Positions 18,984 to 29,611 are shown, counted from the stretch's first letter. The stretch is 64,000 bases of DNA from Phytopseudomonas punonensis (GCF_900142655.1 NZ_FRBQ01000001.1:932115-996114), one strand, 5' to 3'. A program made the numbers and translations. The notes: generated by a model from the sequence alone, not told the origin.

Positions 18984-19859
18984 TCAGTGGGCTGGTTTGA
19001 CCTCTGGACGAGTACCGATAGCGTTCTGGCTTTCTTCCATGACCTGCTGGATGGCCTTGCGACGCCGCTCCTCTGCGCGGTGGGTAACGAACCACACCAG
19101 GAAGGTCGCGAGCGACACTGCCAGCAGAATCAGGCTGGCAATCGCGTTGATCGCCGGCGTAACTCCCAGTCGCACCTTGGAAAACACTTCCATCGGCAGC
19201 GTAGTAGCACCCGGGCCGGACACGAAGCTGGCCAGCACCAGATCATCGAGTGACAGCGCGAACGACATCATGCCGCCGGCCATCAACGATGGCGCGATCA
19301 TCGGTATGGTGATCAGGAAGAACACCTTCCACGGCCGCGCACCGAGATCCATGGCCGCTTCTTCGATGGACAAGTCCAGCTCACGCAGGCGCGCCGACAC
19401 CACCACGGCCACATAGGCCGAGCAGAACGTGGTGTGGGCAATCCAGATGGTCATCATCCCGCGCTCTGCCGGCCAGCCGATCAGTTGCGCCATGGCCACG
19501 AACAGCAGCAGCAACGACAGGCCGGTGATCACCTCTGGCATTACCAGTGGCGCCGTGACCAGACCGCCGAACAGGGTACGCCCCTTGAAGCGGCTGATAC
19601 GGGTCAGTACGAACGCGGCCAGAGTGCCCAGCGCCACCGCGGCGATCGCCGTGTAGCAGGCGATCTCCAAGGAGCGCCATACGGCGCCCATCAGCTGGCG
19701 GTCATCGAGCAAGCTCCAGTACCACTTGGTTGACCAGCCACCCCATACCGTTACCAGCCGCGAGGCGTTGAACGAGTAGATCACCAGGATGACCATCGGC
19801 AGGTAGATGAACAGCATGCCGAGCCACAGCATGAGCGTGGAGAAACGGAAATTTTTCAT
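18984..19859 (-). CDS. spuH: Polyamine ABC transporter permease SpuH (PotI-like)
   Basis: SpuH is one of the two inner-membrane permeases of the putrescine/spermidine importer. The 291-residue product has about six membrane helices. The permease EAA loop AAMDLGARPWKVFFLITIPMIAPS (near residue 182), which contacts SpuF, is intact. The C-terminal tail after the last helix is hydrophilic. It is the last gene of the operon. Its ribosome binding site GGAGGG (complement of 19866-19871) comes from a duplicated piece of the spuG 3' end, an odd arrangement described separately. Confidence 0.94.
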   Translation of the reverse strand: MKNFRFSTLMLWLGMLFIYLPMVILVIYSFNASRLVTVWGGWSTKWYWSLLDDRQLMGAVWRSLEIACYTAIAAVALGTLAAFVLTRISRFKGRTLFGGLVTAPLVMPEVITGLSLLLLFVAMAQLIGWPAERGMMTIWIAHTTFCSAYVAVVVSARLRELDLSIEEAAMDLGARPWKVFFLITIPMIAPSLMAGGMMSFALSLDDLVLASFVSGPGATTLPMEVFSKVRLGVTPAINAIASLILLAVSLATFLVWFVTHRAEERRRKAIQQVMEESQNAIGTRPEVKPAH

Positions 19860-19945
19860 GCCCGGCCCTCCAGCTCTTTGGCCCGGCCTGCGGGTGAAGA
19901 GCCGGTTGAACAGAATGATCCTTGACGCGTGCTATGCAGAGTCAT
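19856..19945 (-). CDS. Possible 29-codon ORF bridging spuG and spuH
   Basis: The frame begins MTLHSTRQGS and ends AKELEGRA. Its ATG overlaps the spuG stop (ATGA) and its TGA overlaps the spuH ATG (ATGA). The last eight residues echo the spuG end AKELEGRV because this spacer contains a partial copy of the spuG tail. It may be translated simply to couple spuG and spuH, or may be an accident of the duplication. I do not assign a function. Confidence 0.3.
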   Translation of the reverse strand: MTLHSTRQGSFCSTGSSPAGRAKELEGRA

Positions 19946-19992
19946 ACGCGTCCCTCCAGCTCTTTAGCTTGGTTGCGGTTGAACAGAATGAT
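19866..19992 (-). repeat. Partial tandem duplication of the spuG 3' end
   Basis: CCCTCCAGCTCTTT occurs at 19866-19879 and 19952-19965, and GGTTGAACAGAATGAT at 19904-19919 and 19977-19992. The second pair of blocks is inside spuG and encodes IILFN and KELEG. The first pair lies in the spuG-spuH spacer, with a longer, diverged middle. Confidence 0.8.
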
Positions 19993-20850
19993 GGGCACCA
20001 GCAGGATCGCCAACATCACCACCGCCAGCGCCGATGCCACCGGCCAATCGCGGTTGTTGAAGAACTCTTGCCACAACACCTTGCCGATCATCAGCGTCTC
20101 CGGCCCGCCGAGCAGTTCAGGAATCACGAACTCGCCCACTACCGGAATGAATACCAACATGCAGCCGGCGATGATGCCGTTCTTGGACAGCGGTACGGTG
20201 ATCTTCCAGAAGCTGTTGAAGTTGCTCGAACCGAGATCCGAGGCTGCTTCGAGCAGGCTCTGATCATGCTTCACCAGGTTGGCAAACAGCGGCAGGATCA
20301 TGAATGGCAGGTACGAGTAGACGATACCGATGTACACCGCCGTATTGGTGTTGAGTATCTGCAGCGGCGCATCGATCAGGCCGATGCTCTGCAGGAAGCC
20401 GTTGAGCAGACCGTTGTTGCTGAGAATACCCATCCACGCGTAGACGCGGATCAGGATCGCGGTCCAGGTCGGCATCATCACCAACAGCAGCAAAACCGTC
20501 TGGGTTTCCTTCTTGGCACGAGCGATGGCGTAGGCCATCGGGTAACCGATCAGCAGACAGGCCAGGGTGCTGAAAAAGGCGATCTTCAGTGAGCCCAGGT
20601 AGGCGGCCAGGTACAGCTCATCCTCGGTGAGGAAGATGTAGTTGCCCAGGTTCAGCACCACCTGCAGGGTGTTGTCGACCCAGGTGTAGATCTCCGTATA
20701 CGGCGGGATCGCCACATCGGCTTCGGCGAAGCTGATTTTCAGCACGATGATGAAAGGCAGCAGGAAGAACAGGAACAGCCAGAGGAATGGAATGCCGATC
20801 ACCACGTGTCGGCCATTAGGCATACGCTTGGTCAGGCTGCTCATCTTCAT
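19942..20850 (-). CDS. spuG: Polyamine ABC transporter permease SpuG (PotH-like)
   Basis: SpuG is the second permease of the polyamine importer. The 302-residue product has about six membrane segments. It has a large periplasmic loop after the first helix (AEADVAIPPYTEIYTWVDN) and the EAA loop EAASDLGSSNFNSFWKITVPLSKNG near residue 202. Its ATG overlaps the spuF stop by four bases, so translation is coupled. The end of the gene is partly repeated in the spacer before spuH. Confidence 0.94.
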   Translation of the reverse strand: MKMSSLTKRMPNGRHVVIGIPFLWLFLFFLLPFIIVLKISFAEADVAIPPYTEIYTWVDNTLQVVLNLGNYIFLTEDELYLAAYLGSLKIAFFSTLACLLIGYPMAYAIARAKKETQTVLLLLVMMPTWTAILIRVYAWMGILSNNGLLNGFLQSIGLIDAPLQILNTNTAVYIGIVYSYLPFMILPLFANLVKHDQSLLEAASDLGSSNFNSFWKITVPLSKNGIIAGCMLVFIPVVGEFVIPELLGGPETLMIGKVLWQEFFNNRDWPVASALAVVMLAILLVPIILFNRNQAKELEGRV

Positions 20851-22001
20851 GACTGCAGCACCACGCCGCTGTCGTCTTCCCAGAACACCACGACTGGATC
20901 ATCCCAGGTCGGCCGCTTGCCGCGGCGCTCGGCGTTGGCGATGAAGCACTGCACGATCTGCCCGGACGTCAGCTTGACGTAGTACACCGAGTGGCCGCCC
21001 AGGTAGGCGATATCGTGAACGCTGCCGTGGCTCCAGTTGTAATCCGGGTGTTCGTGATCGGCCGGCAACTGGGTGGCCATCAGCAGCTTCTCCGGGCGCA
21101 GGGCGTAGGTAACCTGAGTTTCCTGGGCGCGGGTACTGATGCCGTGACCGATATAGATCGGCTTATCCAACTGCGGGCAGTTGATCACCGCGTGGTCGGT
21201 ATCGTCATGCACGATCTGCCCATCGAACAGGTTGACGTTGCCAATGAACTCGCAGACCAGGCGGCTAGCCGGCGTCTCGTAGACATCGATAGGGCTGCCG
21301 ATCTGCGCGATCCAGCCCAGGTGCATGATGGCAATGCGCTGGGCCATGGTCATGGCCTCTTCCTGATCGTGGGTCACCATCACGCAAGTCACGCCCACGC
21401 GCTCGATGATCTCGACCAACTCGAGCTGCATCTGCGAGCGCAGCTTCTTGTCCAGCGCGCCCATCGGCTCGTCGAGCAGCAACAGCTTTGGTTTCTTCGC
21501 CAGCGAGCGGGCAAGGGCCACACGTTGGCGCTGACCACCGGACAGTTGATGGGGCTTGCGCTTGGCGTACTGGCTCATTTGCACCAGCTTGAGCATTTCC
21601 GCGACGCGCGCGTCGATCTCTGCCTTGGGCAGTTTGTCCTGTTTGAGACCGAAGGCGATGTTGTCTGCCACGCTCATGTGCGGGAACAGTGCGTAGGACT
21701 GGAACATCATGTTGATCGACCGCTCGTAAGCCGGCATGTCTGTGATGTCCTGGCCATCGAGGAAGATGCGTCCCTCGGTGGGCCGCTCGAAACCAGCGAG
21801 CATACGCAACAAGGTCGACTTGCCCGAACCAGAGCCACCAAGCAAGGCGAAGATCTCACCCTTGTTGATGGTCAGCGAGACATCGTCGACCGCGACGGTT
21901 TCATCGAACTTCTTGGTCACGCGCTCAATTTTGACCAGCACCTCTTTAGGTTGCTGGCTGCCCTCGATGACCTTCTTATAGGTACTGGAAGCAACTGCCA
22001 T
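20847..22001 (-). CDS. spuF: Polyamine ABC transporter ATP-binding protein SpuF (PotG-like)
   Basis: SpuF powers polyamine import by ATP hydrolysis. The 384-residue product has Walker A GGSGSGKST near residue 55, the Q-loop MMFQSYALFPHMSV, the signature LSGGQRQRVALARSL, Walker B LLLLDEPMGALD and the switch histidine in VTHDQEEA. A C-terminal TOBE-type regulatory domain of about 130 residues follows. ATG 22001 has GGGAG upstream; the TTG at 22007 is less likely. Two hairpins separate it from spuE. Confidence 0.95.
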   Translation of the reverse strand: MAVASSTYKKVIEGSQQPKEVLVKIERVTKKFDETVAVDDVSLTINKGEIFALLGGSGSGKSTLLRMLAGFERPTEGRIFLDGQDITDMPAYERSINMMFQSYALFPHMSVADNIAFGLKQDKLPKAEIDARVAEMLKLVQMSQYAKRKPHQLSGGQRQRVALARSLAKKPKLLLLDEPMGALDKKLRSQMQLELVEIIERVGVTCVMVTHDQEEAMTMAQRIAIMHLGWIAQIGSPIDVYETPASRLVCEFIGNVNLFDGQIVHDDTDHAVINCPQLDKPIYIGHGISTRAQETQVTYALRPEKLLMATQLPADHEHPDYNWSHGSVHDIAYLGGHSVYYVKLTSGQIVQCFIANAERRGKRPTWDDPVVVFWEDDSGVVLQS

Positions 22002-22026
22002 TACCAAACTCCCGCAGCAAAAATGA

Positions 22027-22046
22027 CGCCCGGCAAAGACCGGGCG
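22027..22046 (-). terminator. Short GC hairpin upstream of spuF
   Basis: CGCCCGG and CCGGGCG form a 7-bp stem with loop CAAAGA. It lies between the larger spuE-spuF inverted repeat and the spuF start, so it is part of the spuF leader on the polycistronic message. Confidence 0.35.
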
Positions 22047-22051
22047 CTAAA

Positions 22052-22110
22052 CAGGCCGTTGAAAAACGTAGCCGAAGCAGCGGCAACGTAGGTGGTTTTT
22101 CAACGGCCTG
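22052..22110 (-). terminator. Long inverted repeat after spuE (attenuator or mRNA-stabilising)
   Basis: CAGGCCGTTGAAAAAC (22052-22067) and GTTTTTCAACGGCCTG (22095-22110) are exact complements of 16 bases around a 27-base loop. It lies 9 bases after the spuE stop, inside the operon. This position suits partial termination or 3' protection, which would make the binding proteins more abundant than the membrane parts. Confidence 0.55.
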
Positions 22111-22119
22111 ATCATGGGT

Positions 22120-23235
<1,116 letters not shown>

Positions 23236-23325
23236 TCATCACCGACTGGTGACGTATCGCGATTCGGGGGAGCACCACGCCGCCGCGGCACTCGAAGGGC
23301 GGCGATCCGCCCCCTGCCTATGAAC

Positions 23326-23356
23326 GCAAACCGCGGTGCCAGGCACCGCGGTTTGC
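23326..23356 (-). terminator. Hairpin between spuD and spuE
   Basis: GCAAACCGCGGTGCC (23326-23340) and its exact complement (23342-23356) are separated by a single base, giving a very stable stem. It directly follows the spuD stop on the minus strand, with no U-tract, so stabilisation of the spuD message is more likely than full termination. Confidence 0.5.
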
Positions 23357-23362
23357 AGGCGA

Positions 23363-24463
23363 TCAGCGGCCGGACTTGATCTTCGTCCAGCTGCGGGTCA
23401 TGGCACGTTGGGCGGCCGGCGGCAGATCCGGGAAGGCGTACAGCTTGCCCATGGTTTCCTGGGTCGGGTACACGCCCGGATCGTTACGAATAGCTTCGTC
23501 GACCAGCGGGGTGGCTTTCGCGTTGCCGTTCGGGAAGTGCACTTCGTTGGTGATCTCGGCCATGATTTCCGGCTTGAGCAGGAAGTTCAGGAACGCATGG
23601 GCGGACTCGACGTTTTCCGCATCGGCGGGGATGGCCACCATGTCGAAGAAGGCACCGGCACCCTGCTTGGGAATGTTGTAGGACACTTTGACCTTGCCAC
23701 CAGCTTCTTCGGCGCGCGACTTGGCCTGGTAGATGTCACCCGAGTAACCCACGGCCACGCAGAGGTTGCCGTTGGCCAGGTCGGAGATGTACTTGGAGGA
23801 ATGGAAGTAGGTGATCGACGGGCGGATCTTCATGAACAGCGCTTCGGCTTCCTTGAGCTGCTTCGGATCGGTGCTGGTCGGCTCATAGCCCAGGTACTGC
23901 ATGGCGATCGGCAGGATCTCGGTCGGCGAGTCGAGGAACGACACGCCACAGGCCTTCAGCTTCTCGATGTTCTCGGGCTTGAACAGCAGATCCCAGGAAT
24001 CCACCGGAGCGTTTTCGCCCAGCGCTGCCTTGACCTTTTCCGGGTTGAAGCCAATGCCGACCGTACCCCACATGTACGGGAAGGAATACTGGTTACCCGG
24101 GTCGCTGATCTCGACGGTTTTCAGCAGGTTCTTGTCTAGGTTTTCCCAGTTCGGCAGCTTGGACTTGTCCAGCGGCTGGTAGACCTTGGCCTTGATCTGC
24201 TTGGCCAGGAAGCTGTTGGACGGCACCACGATGTCGTAGCCCGATTTGCCGGCGAACAGCTTGGCTTCCAGAGTTTCGTTGGAGTCGAAGACGTCGTAGG
24301 TGACCTTGATACCGGTCTCCTTGGTGAACTTCTCGATGGTGTCCGGAGCGATATAGTCCGACCAGTTGTAGACGTTCAATACCTTGCCATCTGCCTGCGC
24401 CATACCGGCCACGGCGCCGGCCAGCGTCACCGCCAGCAGAGTCTTGCCGAAAGTCTTGATCAT
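23363..24463 (-). CDS. spuD: Polyamine-binding periplasmic protein SpuD
   Basis: SpuD is the second PotF-like binding protein of the locus, 366 residues. It has a signal peptide ([24 protein letters not shown]) and the same landmarks as Spu[45 protein letters not shown] and [11 protein letters not shown]. The P. aeruginosa counterpart favours putrescine. ATG 24463 is preferred because GGGAG lies 9 bases upstream; an ATG at 24481 has no such signal. The two binding proteins are clearly paralogs from an old duplication. Confidence 0.92.
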   Translation of the reverse strand: MIKTFGKTLLAVTLAGAVAGMAQADGKVLNVYNWSDYIAPDTIEKFTKETGIKVTYDVFDSNETLEAKLFAGKSGYDIVVPSNSFLAKQIKAKVYQPLDKSKLPNWENLDKNLLKTVEISDPGNQYSFPYMWGTVGIGFNPEKVKAALGENAPVDSWDLLFKPENIEKLKACGVSFLDSPTEILPIAMQYLGYEPTSTDPKQLKEAEALFMKIRPSITYFHSSKYISDLANGNLCVAVGYSGDIYQAKSRAEEAGGKVKVSYNIPKQGAGAFFDMVAIPADAENVESAHAFLNFLLKPEIMAEITNEVHFPNGNAKATPLVDEAIRNDPGVYPTQETMGKLYAFPDLPPAAQRAMTRSWTKIKSGR

Positions 24464-24630
24464 GCGGTTCAGCTCCCTCATTTGATATCGATTAACTGGG
24501 CCGCCGTTCTACGCGGCAGGGCCCGTTTTTTTGGCCGGCAAGTCTGGCGATAACAGCCCCATCGCTCAAGCCCTGACAGGCAATTGATTACACCCGACTG
24601 TCACTGCGTGCGAAAGCGTCGCAACGGCCG

Positions 24631-25998
24631 TCAGGCCAGTAAAGCACGGGCGGTGAGATCCAGGCATTTGCGGGCCTTTTCCACCAGCTCGTCGATCTCA
24701 CTCTTGCTGATCACCAGTGGCGGCGAAATGATCATGGTGTCACCCACGGCGCGCATGATCAGGCCGTTCTCGAAACAGTGACCGCGGCAGGTCATGCCCA
24801 CCGCCTTGTCGCTCGGATAACGTTCGCGGGTCTGCTTGTCTTTTACCAGTTCGATGGCGCCCAGCATGCCGACTCCACGCACCTCCCCAACCAGCGGATG
24901 ATCCGCCAGTTCACTCAGTCTTTTCTGCAAATACGGTGCCGTTTCTTCTCTGACTCGCTCGATGATCTTTTCTTCGCGCAGAATTCGAATGTTCGCCAGC
25001 GCCACCGCCGCCGCCACGGGATGCCCGGAGTAGGTGAAGCCGTGGTTGAAATCGCCACCCTCGTTAAGCACCTTGACGATCTCGTCGCGCACCACCAGGC
25101 CACCCATCGGCACGTAGCCGGAGGTCAGGCCCTTGGCGATGGTCATCATGTCCGGCGTATTGCCATAGTAATCGCTGCCGAACCATTCGCCGGTACGACC
25201 GAAGCCGCAGATCACCTCGTCAGCGACGAACAGAATGTCGTACTTGGCGAGAATCTCGCGCACGCGCGGCCAGTAGCTGTCCGGCGGGATTATCACGCCT
25301 CCAGCGCCCTGGATCGGCTCGGCGAGGAAGGCGGCGACATTGTCTTCGCCGACTTCGAGAATCTTCTTCTCCAGCTCATCGGCGGCCCAGATACCAAAGG
25401 CCTCAGGGGTCATGTCGCCGCCCTCGCCGAACCAGTACGGCTGGGCGATATGGACGATACCGGGAATTGGCAGGTCGCCCTGCTCGTGCATGCCTTTCAT
25501 GCCGCCCAAACTGGCACCGGCGACCGTGGAGCCGTGGTAACCGTTTTCGCGAGCGATCACCACCTTCTTCGACGGTTTACCTTTGAGCGCCCAGTAGTGA
25601 CGAACCATGCGCAGCATGGTGTCGTTGCCTTCCGAACCCGAGCCGGTGAAGAACACGTGGTTCATGCCGGCCGGCGTCACCTCGGCGAGCGCCTTGGCCA
25701 GCTCCAGCACCGGCGGGTGCGCCGTCTGGAAGAAGGTGTTGTAGAACGGCAGCTCGCGCATCTGCTTGCTGGCCGCTTCGACCAATTCTTCACGGCCATA
25801 GCCGATGGCGAGACACCACAGCCCGGCCATACCATCAAGGATCTTGTTGCCTTCGCTGTCCCACAGGTGCACACCTTCACCGCGGGTGATAATGCGCGGT
25901 CCCTTCTCGGCCAACTGCTTGAAATCACTGAAAGGGGCCAGGTGGTGGTCGCGGCTCATGGCCTGCCATTTCTGGGTATCCGCGTTGTTTGCCGTCAT
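24631..25998 (-). CDS. spuC: Polyamine:pyruvate aminotransferase SpuC
   Basis: SpuC is a class III PLP aminotransferase that removes an amino group from putrescine (and related polyamines) using pyruvate as acceptor. The 455-residue product has the motif [15 protein letters not shown], the PLP-contact [14 protein letters not shown] and [11 protein letters not shown], and the PLP lysine K289 in [18 protein letters not shown] 25998 follows GAGGTGAAC; GTG 26004 is less likely. The gene follows spuB and precedes the transporter genes, as in P. aeruginosa. Confidence 0.93.
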   Translation of the reverse strand: MTANNADTQKWQAMSRDHHLAPFSDFKQLAEKGPRIITRGEGVHLWDSEGNKILDGMAGLWCLAIGYGREELVEAASKQMRELPFYNTFFQTAHPPVLELAKALAEVTPAGMNHVFFTGSGSEGNDTMLRMVRHYWALKGKPSKKVVIARENGYHGSTVAGASLGGMKGMHEQGDLPIPGIVHIAQPYWFGEGGDMTPEAFGIWAADELEKKILEVGEDNVAAFLAEPIQGAGGVIIPPDSYWPRVREILAKYDILFVADEVICGFGRTGEWFGSDYYGNTPDMMTIAKGLTSGYVPMGGLVVRDEIVKVLNEGGDFNHGFTYSGHPVAAAVALANIRILREEKIIERVREETAPYLQKRLSELADHPLVGEVRGVGMLGAIELVKDKQTRERYPSDKAVGMTCRGHCFENGLIMRAVGDTMIISPPLVISKSEIDELVEKARKCLDLTARALLA

Positions 25999-26052
25999 GT
26001 TCACCTCTTATAAATGCGGGGCCGGGCGGATCACGCGCCGGCCCCGACTAAT

Positions 26053-27411
26053 TCAGACCGAGAGCAGCAGGAACTCGCGTTCCCAGGAGCTGATCACCCG
26101 CTTGAAGTTCTCATGCTCGGCACGCTTCACCGCCACGTAGCCGCTGACGAACTTGTGGCCCAGGTACTGTTCCACGACCTGGCAGGTTTCCATGCGTTCC
26201 AGCGCAGCTTCGAGGGTCAGCGGCAGGCGTAGATTGCGGCGCTCGTAGCCACGGCCAACTACCGGCGCGCTTGGCTCGATGCCTTCGACCATACCGATGT
26301 AGCCGCACAGCAGGCTGGCCGCCAGGGCCAGATACGGGTTGGCATCAGCACCGGCCAGGCGGTTTTCCACGCGGCGGTTCTGCGGCGTGGCATCCGGCAC
26401 GCGCAGGCCAACGGTACGGTTCTCCTCGCCCCACTCGACGTTCACTGGCGCCGAGGTGTCGGGCAGGAAGCGGCGGAACGAGTTGACGTTGGGCGCGAAC
26501 AGCGGCAGCAACTCGGGGATGTACTTCTGCAGGCCGCCGATATGGTGCATGAACAGCTGGCTCATCGAGCCATCTTCGTTGGAGAAGATGTTCTGGCCGG
26601 TCTTCACGTCGATGATGCTCTGGTGCAGGTGCATGGCACTGCCCGGCTCATCGGTGATCGGCTTGGCCATGAAGGTCGCCGCAACGTCATGCTTGAGTGC
26701 CGCCTCACGCATGGTGCGCTTGAACACCAGAATCTGATCGGCCAGGTGCAGTGCATCGCCGTGACGGAAGTTGATCTCCATCTGCGCCGGGCCTTCTTCG
26801 TGGATCAACGTGTCGAGATCCAGGCCCTGCAGCTCGCACCAGTCGTACATATCTTCGAACAACGGGTCGAATTCGTTGGCCGCATCGATCGAGAAACTCT
26901 GCCGGCCGGTTTCCGGACGCCCGGAACGGCCCATCGGCGCCACCAGCGGGAAGTCCGGGTCGCTGTTGCGCTTGGTCAGGTAGAACTCCATCTCCGGCGC
27001 CACGATGGGCTGCCAGCCTTTTTCGGCATACAGACGCAGCACTTTCTTGAGGATGTTACGCGGTGACAGCTCGATCGGGTTGCCTTGCTTGTCGTAGGTG
27101 TCATGGATCACCTGGGCAGTGGGCTCAATAGCCCACGGCACAATGAACACGGCGTTCTCGTCCGGGCGGCAGATCATGTCGATATCAGCCGGGTCGAGCA
27201 GGTCGTAATAGACGTCGTCTTCGACGTAGTCGCCGGTCACGGTCTGCAGCAATACGCTTTCGGGCAGGCGCATACCCTTTTCGTCGAGGAATTTGTTGGT
27301 CGGCGAGATCTTGCCCCGGGCAATCCCCGTCAGGTCGCTGACCAGACATTCGACTTCGGTGATCTTGCGTTCTTTCAACCAGCTGGAGAGCTGGTCCAAT
27401 TTGGTGCTCAT
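26053..27411 (-). CDS. spuB: Gamma-glutamylpolyamine synthetase SpuB (glutamine synthetase family)
   Basis: SpuB belongs to the glutamine synthetase superfamily but uses polyamines instead of ammonia, the entry step of the gamma-glutamylation route. The 452-residue product has the N-terminal beta-grasp domain (DLTGIARGKISPTNK). Its catalytic half has metal and glutamate sites in APEMEFYL, EEGPAQMEINFRHGDAL, GSAMHLHQS and VENRLAGADANPYLALAA. It is the first gene of spuBCDEFGH here. P. aeruginosa has spuA before it, which is missing in this window. Confidence 0.92.
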   Translation of the reverse strand: MSTKLDQLSSWLKERKITEVECLVSDLTGIARGKISPTNKFLDEKGMRLPESVLLQTVTGDYVEDDVYYDLLDPADIDMICRPDENAVFIVPWAIEPTAQVIHDTYDKQGNPIELSPRNILKKVLRLYAEKGWQPIVAPEMEFYLTKRNSDPDFPLVAPMGRSGRPETGRQSFSIDAANEFDPLFEDMYDWCELQGLDLDTLIHEEGPAQMEINFRHGDALHLADQILVFKRTMREAALKHDVAATFMAKPITDEPGSAMHLHQSIIDVKTGQNIFSNEDGSMSQLFMHHIGGLQKYIPELLPLFAPNVNSFRRFLPDTSAPVNVEWGEENRTVGLRVPDATPQNRRVENRLAGADANPYLALAASLLCGYIGMVEGIEPSAPVVGRGYERRNLRLPLTLEAALERMETCQVVEQYLGHKFVSGYVAVKRAEHENFKRVISSWEREFLLLSV

Positions 27412-28226
27412 AGAGACCTCAGGTTTTTTGAAACCGGCATCCTCGGCCGGCTCGACATGCCCCGCACAGTGGCAAGCGGCCCATTGGACAATTGCCAGCG
27501 CACAGGATAATCCAGGGTGTCACGTGGGTACGGGCAACGGCCCGTCATACCCTCCAGACGCACAAGCCAGAGCATTGCGCGTGCTCGACATCGCTTCACC
27601 ACAGTGGCCACGACTGTAACTGACCTTTGTGACGCTCGACAGACCCTCATGCCTCTGCAAGGCGCTTGCCGTTAACTCAAGGCAAGCGCTCGGAAAGGCA
27701 AAAGCGAAGCCCATAGTTAAGACGTTGCCCGCACGAAATGACGCGGCCTGACGAAACACGATGACTGATGAAGTAAAGACCAGGTGTGCAGATTTTCGAG
27801 CGAAGCGAATCGGATGGGTTGCCGCGGCAGAAGGCCGTGCAACAGCGCACCGGATGGTGGCGCGAAGGGCCAGCGCGACACTGACCACAGCCGGCAAGGC
27901 AGCGGGCTGCTTGGTACTGACAATGACGCCTGATAGCGACATGCAGCTCATGAAACACCCGTATTGTTGGATTATGTGGGGTCGCTGTGAGCTTATCCTT
28001 GTTCGTTTTTTTCTACAACCCGTCCAACGAAAGCGCACGCCACCAAATAGCGCTGCCTAAAACAGTGCAGAAATCCCTCACAGAAACGCCCTGAAACGCC
28101 CTAAAAATGGCCATCACGCCCCACTTTAGGGCAGCATCAGCCTACCTTGACAGCATCTGGCGTTTGGGATTGACTCCCGGTGTGTCAGCAATTGATTGAT
28201 ATTTTCAACAACATAGGTGTTGCATC
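27412..28226. other. Long divergent intergenic region between spuB and spuI
   Basis: These 815 bases separate two divergent glutamine-synthetase-like genes. Open frames exist on both strands (for example 27520-28038 minus and 27761-28060 plus). Their products are rich in A, R, S and T, lack domains or a good ribosome binding site, and I do not accept them. The right end holds tandem 10-bp repeats and the inverted repeat GCCCTAAA/TTTAGGGC (28098-28142). spuA, expected nearby, is absent. Confidence 0.55.
28083..28102 (+). repeat. Perfect tandem 10-bp repeat upstream of spuI
   Basis: GAAACGCCCT occurs twice with no gap, at 28083-28092 and 28093-28102. Ten bases is one helical turn, which suits a protein binding the same face twice. 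The repeats lie about 125 bases before the spuI start, so they could be an upstream activator or repressor site. Confidence 0.5.
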
Positions 28227-29606
28227 ATGTCGGTACCCCCGCGTGCCGTTCAGCTCAATGAAGCGAACGCGTTCCTCAAGGAACATCCTGAGGTTCAGTT
28301 CGTCGACCTTCTGATTGCAGATATGAATGGCGTCGTGCGCGGCAAGCGCATCGAACGCGCCAGCCTCCACAAGGTGTATGAAAAGGGCATCAACCTGCCC
28401 GCTTCGCTGTTCGCCCTGGACATCAATGGCGCCACCGTCGAAAGCACCGGCCTTGGCCTGGACATCGGCGACTCGGACCGTATCTGCTACCCCATCCCCG
28501 ATACCCTGTGCAAGGAACCCTGGCAGAAGCGCCCGACCGCGCAATTGTTAATGACCATGCACGAATTGGACGGCAATCCCTTCTTTGCCGACCCACGCGA
28601 GGTATTGCGCCAGGTGGTGCAGAAGTTCGACGAACTTGGCCTGACCATCTGCGCAGCCTTCGAACTGGAGTTCTACCTGATCGATCAGGAGAACGTGAAC
28701 GGCCGCCCACAGCCACCGCGCTCGCCGATTTCCGGCAAGCGCCCGCACTCGACCCAGGTCTACCTGATCGACGACCTCGACGAATACGTCGACTGCCTGC
28801 AAGACATGCTCGAAGCCGCCAAAGAGCAGGATCTGCCGGCGGACGCCATCGTCAAGGAAAGTGCCCCGGCGCAGTTCGAAGTCAACCTGCATCACACCAA
28901 TGACGCGCTCAAGGCCTGCGATCACGCCCTACTGCTCAAGCGCCTGATCAAGAACATCGCCTACGACCATGAGATGGACTCCACCTTCATGGCCAAGCCC
29001 TACCCGGGACAGGCGGGCAACGGCCTGCATGTGCACATCTCGCTGCTCGACAAGAAAACCGGGCAGAACATCTTCGCCACCGAGGACCCGGAGCAGCACG
29101 CACCGTTGCGCCATGCCATCGCCGGCATCCTCGACACCATGCCGGCGTCGATGGCGTTCCTGTGCCCGAACGTCAACTCCTACCGACGTTTCGGTGCACA
29201 GTTTTACGTGCCCAATGCGCCGAGCTGGGGCCTGGACAACCGCACCGTGGCCGTTCGTGTACCGACCGGCAGCAGCGATGCGATTCGCATCGAACACCGC
29301 GTAGCCGGCGCCGATGCCAACCCGTACCTGATGATGGCAGCCATTCTGGCCGGCATTCATCACGGCCTGACCAATGAACTCGACCCGGGCGAGCCCATCG
29401 AGGGCAACTCCTACGAGCAGCTAGAGCAGAGCCTGCCGAACAACCTGCGCGATGCCCTGCGCCAGCTGGACGACAGCGAGGTACTCAACAAGTACATCAG
29501 CCCGGATTACATCGACATCTTCGTCGCCTGTAAGGAAGCTGAGCTGCAGGAGTTCGAGACGACCATCTCCGACCTCGAGTACAACTGGTACCTGCACACC
29601 GTGTGA
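28227..29606 (+). CDS. spuI: Gamma-glutamylpolyamine synthetase SpuI (glutamine synthetase family)
   Basis: The 459-residue product is a second glutamine synthetase paralog of the polyamine type. It has DLLIADMNGVVRGKRIE near the start, then AFELEFYLID, KESAPAQFEVNLHHTND, GNGLHVHISLLD and RIEHRVAGADANPYLMMAA. In P. aeruginosa SpuI adds glutamate to putrescine, and the same activity is likely here. SpuB and this protein differ enough to have different polyamine choices. It is transcribed away from spuB and ends at a strong terminator. Confidence 0.88.
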   Translation: MSVPPRAVQLNEANAFLKEHPEVQFVDLLIADMNGVVRGKRIERASLHKVYEKGINLPASLFALDINGATVESTGLGLDIGDSDRICYPIPDTLCKEPWQKRPTAQLLMTMHELDGNPFFADPREVLRQVVQKFDELGLTICAAFELEFYLIDQENVNGRPQPPRSPISGKRPHSTQVYLIDDLDEYVDCLQDMLEAAKEQDLPADAIVKESAPAQFEVNLHHTNDALKACDHALLLKRLIKNIAYDHEMDSTFMAKPYPGQAGNGLHVHISLLDKKTGQNIFATEDPEQHAPLRHAIAGILDTMPASMAFLCPNVNSYRRFGAQFYVPNAPSWGLDNRTVAVRVPTGSSDAIRIEHRVAGADANPYLMMAAILAGIHHGLTNELDPGEPIEGNSYEQLEQSLPNNLRDALRQLDDSEVLNKYISPDYIDIFVACKEAELQEFETTISDLEYNWYLHTV

Positions 29607-29611
29607 CCCGC

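Noticed and set aside
27520..28038. 172-codon open frame on the minus strand in the spuB-spuI gap
   Set aside because: Composition is rich in Ala, Ser and Arg, it has no domain, and its codons look like random high-GC sequence. No ribosome binding site precedes it.
27761..28060. 99-codon open frame on the plus strand in the same gap
   Set aside because: It lies antisense to the previous frame, with no recognisable fold and a basic, low-complexity start. It may be a chance frame, so I list the region only as a spacer.
28165..28215. TGGCGTTTGGGATTGA before spuI as a sigma-54 promoter
   Set aside because: The required GC at -12 is missing.
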